A stretch of DNA of 64,000 nucleotides from Choanephora cucurbitarum. Taxonomy: Eukaryota; Mucoromycota; Mucoromycetes; Mucorales; Choanephoraceae. Below the pieces are notes generated by a model. That model did no database searches. It was not told where the DNA came from and was given only the letters and a program-made list of their open reading frames with translations. This document shows, piece after piece, positions 59,547 to 64,000 of the stretch (within the stretch, counting starts at the first letter, position 1; every line of letters begins with the position of its first letter). The stretch is taken from the NCBI GenBank assembly GCA_025331435.1, contig JAIWNI010000003.1, positions 496,001-560,000 on the forward strand. The letters run 5' to 3'. Position numbers and translations under genes: made by a program.

Positions 59547-59726
59547 CTAAAAATTAAGCACAAGCCTTTTGAGTACTTGAATTTCATGTTTACCCTTAGT
59601 TTGTTTGTCTCTTTCTATACTTTCTTTCATCCTTTCTGATCGCTTTAGTGCCCAGGTTGGCCCTTTGAAGATAAAGCTTGACTTCATCAGATTGAATGCA
59701 CCTTGATCCAGCCAGTTCTTATCCAT
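59547..59726 (-). CDS. Possible 59-residue small protein or relic exon
   Basis: A minus-strand ATG at 59726, in an A-rich context (GGCAAAAATGG), opens 59 codons to a TAG: MDKNWLDQGAFNLMKSSFIF, then KGPTWALKRSERMKESIERD and VLKRLVLNF. Composition is balanced, with Trp, Gly, Pro and charged residues, unlike the AT-biased frames around it. The 3' part also contains a possible donor (AAGG|GTAAAC) and acceptor (TTTTTAG), so it may be a first exon. I recognise no family. It could equally be a chance frame. Confidence 0.3.
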   Translation of the reverse strand: MDKNWLDQGAFNLMKSSFIFKGPTWALKRSERMKESIERDKQTKGKHEIQVLKRLVLNF

Positions 59727-59980
59727 TTTTGCCTTTTTTCAATTCAAACTTAATAAATTACTTAGTGATCCACTTTCTTTGCTGTAGCACGAGGTCTCAA
59801 TAGATCAACAGTGAGCGCTTTTGTTTACACTACTCAAGTCATACGTAAATAGAATTGTAAACCTTTCATGGCTCAAACCCAAGTTTTTCATACATAGAAG
59901 TGTAGGCTAGCCTACCATGGCTATGTATAGGAAGTTACTTGCTTTTGTTACTGAATAAGGCGCTCGTCTTCTAATGCTTG

Positions 59981-60004
59981 TTTTTTTTTTAAAAAAAAAA
60001 AAAA
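59981..60004. repeat. T10-A14 homopolymer junction
   Basis: Ten T residues abut fourteen A residues, a perfect self-complementary run. It may be a slippage site or an old poly-A-tailed insertion end. Confidence 0.85.
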
Positions 60005-60594
60005 GGAAATAATCAATAGGAACAATAATACAAGATGTTCAGGGTTATTCGATCGAAGCGCCCAAACGAATGCAATGATTAAGTCTCGACATCTTATATG
60101 GCATGAGAGAAGTTTCGAGCGGACAAATGGAAGAGATATACTTCGGTATTCGATCAATCCTGCTGGAATTTCGCCAACACATACACTTTGATTATACAAC
60201 TCATAGAAATCACACATTATTTATTTTTCATCGTTTTGTTTCATTTTTAATGGAAATGCACATTTTACTGAATATTCATTCGAAGCAGTGGCATGCGCTT
60301 GTTGAGGAGGAGATAGGCTGGTATAGAGTAGCCATGATGAAGCAGGTTATTACTTGATTCCATTCTTGAAGTAAACGAGTTTATTCTCCTTCCCTTACTT
60401 TGATAAAGCAGGTGTCTTTGTTTTGTTACACATTTTGAAATAAACACTATGATATTTTTGGAAACAACATGGTTGTGTAACATTAGTTTGGACAATTATT
60501 AAGCGGCACATTATACACTTGTCATCAGAAAATCCTGCATCAATTTTGTAATACGATAATCGTTTTGTCAAAGAGTGTTGATGTATTAGAGAAA
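60005..60594. other. Intergenic sequence, no gene seen
   Basis: AT-rich sequence with short open frames on both strands and no family motif or splice pattern. Confidence 0.4.
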
Positions 60595-60858
60595 TGCACT
60601 ATTGTGTTGGCAACCGTCTTAAGTTGGACAGACTCTCAAATTGAGCAGATTCTTAAACCGAGCGACTGCCGCGTTTTGCTTTTTTTTATCTTATACAACA
60701 GTCGTCATATTTAAGAGTGCTTATATTCTTAATAAATGCACTTTTATATTGAGCATATTTTAAATCAAATAGTGTTTTGGCACTTGAAGCGATCTTCAAG
60801 TTAAAGGATTACACTCTTCTATTGAACATACTCTTAAATCAAACACTCTTAATCGAAC
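60595..60858. repeat. Degenerate tandem array of about 17 bp units
   Basis: Successive 17-nt units line up at 60613-60629 (accgtcttaagttggac), 60630-60646 (agactctcaaattgagc) and 60647-60663 (agattcttaaaccgagc), with a looser one before them. After a less clear middle part, two more follow at 60811-60827 (acactcttctattgaac) and 60828-60844 (atactcttaaatcaaac), then a 14-nt partial copy to 60858. The shared core is roughly CTCTTAAATTGAAC. Units diverge by 4-7 positions, so this is an old minisatellite or the decayed end of a mobile element. Confidence 0.6.
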
Positions 60859-62287
60859 GAATACTGTACAACGATTAAAATAGTTCTGAAAGATGGTTAG
60901 AAGTACTTGAATCTGCCTCAATTTTGACTGAAATAAACTTTTAGCTGAAAAATGGCTAGCAGCTAATCTCTGCCGAAGTTTAGTCAAGTTCTCTTTTTAA
61001 GTAAATCTCTTTTCGCCATGGGATGTATTTTCCAACAAAAGTTTGCAGCTCAAAAACAACATGTACATGATGAACTTCGTCATTTGAAAATAAAAAAGAT
61101 CATCATCCTTAATATCGACGGATTTCGTGCCTGTTGTGCCTGTAACAGCTGCTCAGGCCAAGACAACATCTGTAACTTTGTCGCTTCCAATGGCAATCTT
61201 GTTCAGTAACTTTAGATCTACAGCGATAGTATTATTTACTGCTAACGCAATGTCATGGCTGCTAAAACATGTATACTCTTGCAACAAACACTTAAGATGT
61301 TCCTGTCGTCTTCCTATTTATATGCAATGATAACGCAACAACAATGCCGTTGTTGCAATACAATTTGGAGATTCTACTGTGCATGTTTTCAAATCTTTTT
61401 ATTGCTTTGGTACTAAATTATTTGTTTTCATTTGTAGCTTCCTGCATTCGGTAATAAAGGTTCCATAACCCCGCCCTTCAATTAAAGCTCTATTGCACAA
61501 GGGTCATCTCAGCATTTCCAATATTGGTACTCTCGCTTCAACTGGATTTGTTTGGATTGGCTTGTATATAATAGTCGCGCTCTCTTCTTCTGAATTACTT
61601 TATTATGAGTGCTTTCAAAAAGAGTTAAGAAAATAGTTGATCTGAAGCAATCTTATAAAAAAGAAACAAAGAAGTGCGCCTTAGACACCACTGTTCATAC
61701 TGCATCTATTGCGAGTTACCAAATTTTCAATAGTCTGTTACAGCTGAGCTTTGTGTCATCCTCAGCATTAAGATCGGAGGGATCAGTCCATGTTGAATTA
61801 TTAACACTTAAACACCATATTTTTTGTATGAGTTAATTTATTAAAGAAAATTAACAAAGAAAAGACACGCATCATATTGAGATGTGTGCTTTGGTATGAA
61901 GACAGGTATTTACAATAGTTTCTGCACCTTGATAAGGACAGAGGGAAGAGAAAAAGGGATGTCGGCAATGCTGAAACACCATATTGTGTTCCAGCGTTAA
62001 GCAAACAAACTGGGCTACAGCCAATAAGGAAAGCACAGGCAGCGGATTAATTGCCAGTAAGAAAGCTCCGAAAAAGACAATAAAAAAGCTTGGCTAGATG
62101 AAGCGGGGTGCTTGACAGAAAGTGGTTCTGCCAACCTTTCCTTATTGTAAAAAGTATATATTTAAAATCTCAGTTAGTTTTCAACCTTCTTGCTCAAGCT
62201 CCTTACATTAAATTGTTTCTCCCTTTATCTCTTTTTTACTTCCATTTGCAAAATAGCACTAGTTCAAAAGTCAACTATATTCATAGG
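60859..62287. other. Spacer upstream of the P450 gene
   Basis: About 1.4 kb with no supported gene. An open plus-strand frame leads into 62288 without an earlier splice-consistent ATG. GTATATATTTAAA near 62154-62166, about 125 nt before the start, is a possible TATA-type element. Confidence 0.4.
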
Positions 62288-64000
62288 ATGAATTATCTTA
62301 ATACAATTACCAAATTACCGCCCATTCAAAGCGCTTTGCAAGTCATCGGTCGACTTCCAGCCATTCAGCAGTTGATTAAAATATGTTCTAACTCTTCCAG
62401 AAAAGAACTTGCTGTTTTGGGAACAGCGAGTTTTTTGACGCTTTATAACCTCATCAGATATATTCGAGAAAGACGTGAAAAACTGAATCTTCCACCCAAG
62501 GTTCCTTTCAGTCTTCCCCTTATTGGACATACATTATACTTAAGTTTGGCATCCAACCGTTTTCTCGACTTATGTGCCGACCGATATGGCGAAATCTTTC
62601 GTATAGATTATTTGGGTCAAACCATGACTGTTGTCAATGGTCGATGTGCAGAAGAAGCGATGAAGGCTGACTCAGCCGATCTGTCTCTGGAGTTTGGTGT
62701 TCTTCGAGGTAAAATCTATCACTAGTTATTTCATTACTGCTTGTACATATCATTGAATAATACTTCTGTTAGATGTTCTTTTCCTTCATTATTTATTTGA
62801 CGACGATATCATGAAAATTGGATTTCACGTCAACCCTGCTGTTGCAAAAAACACACTTTCCAACAAAAAAGTACCTGATTATATTCCTGGCATTCAAAAG
62901 GGTCTCGAACGAGCAGCGTCTCATTTGCTGAAACAAAACGGAGAACCTACACTTGTCAGCGATCCTAATACATTCTTACAGCAGTTTGTCGCTTATATGA
63001 GTGTTCCTACCTTGGTTGGTTATGAAGTAGCTACTAATGCTGAGGTTATCAAGTCTTTTGCTGATTTTACGGGCGATATTACCGGCAATATTGGCATATT
63101 CTTGTCTGTCCCCAAAGTGTTGCATCCAATTATTTTACCTTACCTGCAATATTTGCATAAGCATCAAAAAGTGATGGAGAAACACGTTGTTCCAGTTATC
63201 AACAATCGTCGACAAGTCATGCGCGAGGCTGAATTAGCAGGCAAAGAGCATGGTCTTCCTGAAAATTTTTTGCAAGGATTGATTGAATTCAAAAAGAAAG
63301 AGCAAGATGGAACTGAGCACTTCTATTCAGCTGAAGTCATCTCTCGTACTGTTCTTTTAATTGCATTTGCTTCTGTTCATACTACTTCCATGAATCTCAG
63401 TTTCTGTCTCTATTGGCTCCTTGCACGTCCTGATTTGATGCAAGCTATCGTTGAAGAAATTGAACGTGTCTTACCTGGGAACACAACTGTTAATGCTGCG
63501 ACACTTAGTGAGATGACGACTATGAACAACTTTGTTCGTGAAGTGTTGCGTCAAGGCGTAGATAAACTAGCAAATGGAAAGAAGGCCATGAAAGACTACA
63601 CTTTCTACAATGGTTACCAAGTCGCTAAGGGTGAACTTGTTCAATCCTCTCTTCGTCAGTTAACTTTTGGTTCCAATTCAAATCGCTCTGATATAGATGA
63701 AATGGATCCCAGCATGTCCTTAAACAAGCCAAGTACTACGCCTGCTAAAGATTTTGTTTCTTTTGGTATGGGAAAGCATTTATGTCCAGGTAAGACAGAT
63801 ACAGTTTTTTTTTGGTTATAGTTTTTAGGAAGATAGCTTATCCCATATGTCTATCTAGGTCGTTTCTTCGCGGTTCAGGAAATTCAAATGTCTCTTATTT
63901 ACCTACTAAAGCATTTCAAAATCCAGACAGCTGACGGAAAGCGACCAGCACCTGTTAAGTTCCTTGCTGGTACAATTGCTAGTAACAACAACAGTCCTTT
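62288..64000 (+). CDS. Cytochrome P450, 3' end beyond the window
   Basis: Exons 62288-62708, 62773-63789 and 63859 to the window edge join in phase; 526 residues are visible. An N-terminal hydrophobic anchor (KELAVLGTASFLTLYNLI) is followed by a proline-rich hinge (LPPKVPFSLPLIG), so the enzyme is ER-bound. The I-helix reads AFASVHTTSMN (about 338-345, in place of AGxDTT), ExxR is EVLR (397-400) and the haem loop is FGMGKHLCPGRFFA with Cys478. The usual Arg of the PERF segment is not evident in DEMDPSMSLNKP. It resembles multi-substrate fungal P450s of the kaurene-oxidase-like group. The substrate is unknown. The C-terminal end lies outside the window. Confidence 0.92.

Noticed and set aside
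1..64000. tRNA, rRNA and CRISPR search by eye
   Set aside because: No T-loop plus acceptor pairing, no rRNA-like conserved blocks and no regularly spaced identical repeats were seen; a covariance-model scan would be decisive.

Overview
The window looks like nuclear DNA of a filamentous fungus of the Mucoromycota, most likely Mucorales. Genes are AT-rich and broken by many short introns (about 35-85 nt) with GTAAGT/GTATGT-like donors and YAG acceptors. The gene content also fits: a GPI-type chitin deacetylase, a full-length ELMO protein, Hop2, a long-tailed Tc1-like transposase and a MULE-type transposase. Most coding regions below were rebuilt exon by exon by reading splice sites and checking that the phase closes; none has been checked against transcripts. 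I saw no rRNA, tRNA or CRISPR.

Layout. 1-10 kb is gene-dense: the N-terminus of a Pro/Glu/Thr-repeat protein (-), a GNAT acetyltransferase (-), a divergent Dbp5/DDX19-like DEAD-box helicase (-), a coiled-coil protein (-), an alpha/beta-hydrolase fused to a dual-specificity phosphatase (-), then Hop2 (+) and a Cbp6/UQCC2-like complex III assembly factor (+). 11-16 kb holds an OGFOD1/Tpa1-type prolyl hydroxylase (+) and ELMO (+). 15.9-18.1 kb is a graveyard of two DNA transposons, Tc1-like and MULE-like. 19-24.5 kb holds an ACC-synthase-like PLP enzyme (+) facing V-ATPase subunit H (-) with only 53 nt between the stops, then a Lys/Glu-rich disordered protein (-). 26.9-29.2 kb is glutamate-cysteine ligase (-), carrying an apparent 2-nt frameshift. 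31-37 kb holds ceramide synthase (+), chitin deacetylase (+) and a GPI-anchored Cys/Thr-rich secreted protein (-). 39.8-43.2 kb holds SAICAR synthetase (+) and a three-finger C2H2 factor (-). 43.2-49.9 kb is gene-poor. Then come the mitochondrial ABC transporter Atm1 (-), a small GPI-anchored secreted protein (-), a multi-pass membrane protein with an SP-rich tail (+), and a cytochrome P450 cut by the right edge (+).

The genes do not form one pathway; this is an ordinary euchromatic stretch. Loose themes are the cell surface (chitin deacetylase, two GPI proteins, ceramide synthase), mitochondria and redox (Atm1, Cbp6/UQCC2, glutamate-cysteine ligase) and signalling (ELMO, hydrolase-phosphatase fusion). 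The least ordinary items are the hydrolase-phosphatase fusion, the motif-altered Dbp5 paralogue, the frameshift inside a universally needed glutathione gene, the transposon copies whose stops all fit C-to-T or G-to-A changes, and a degenerate array of about 17 bp units near 60.6 kb.
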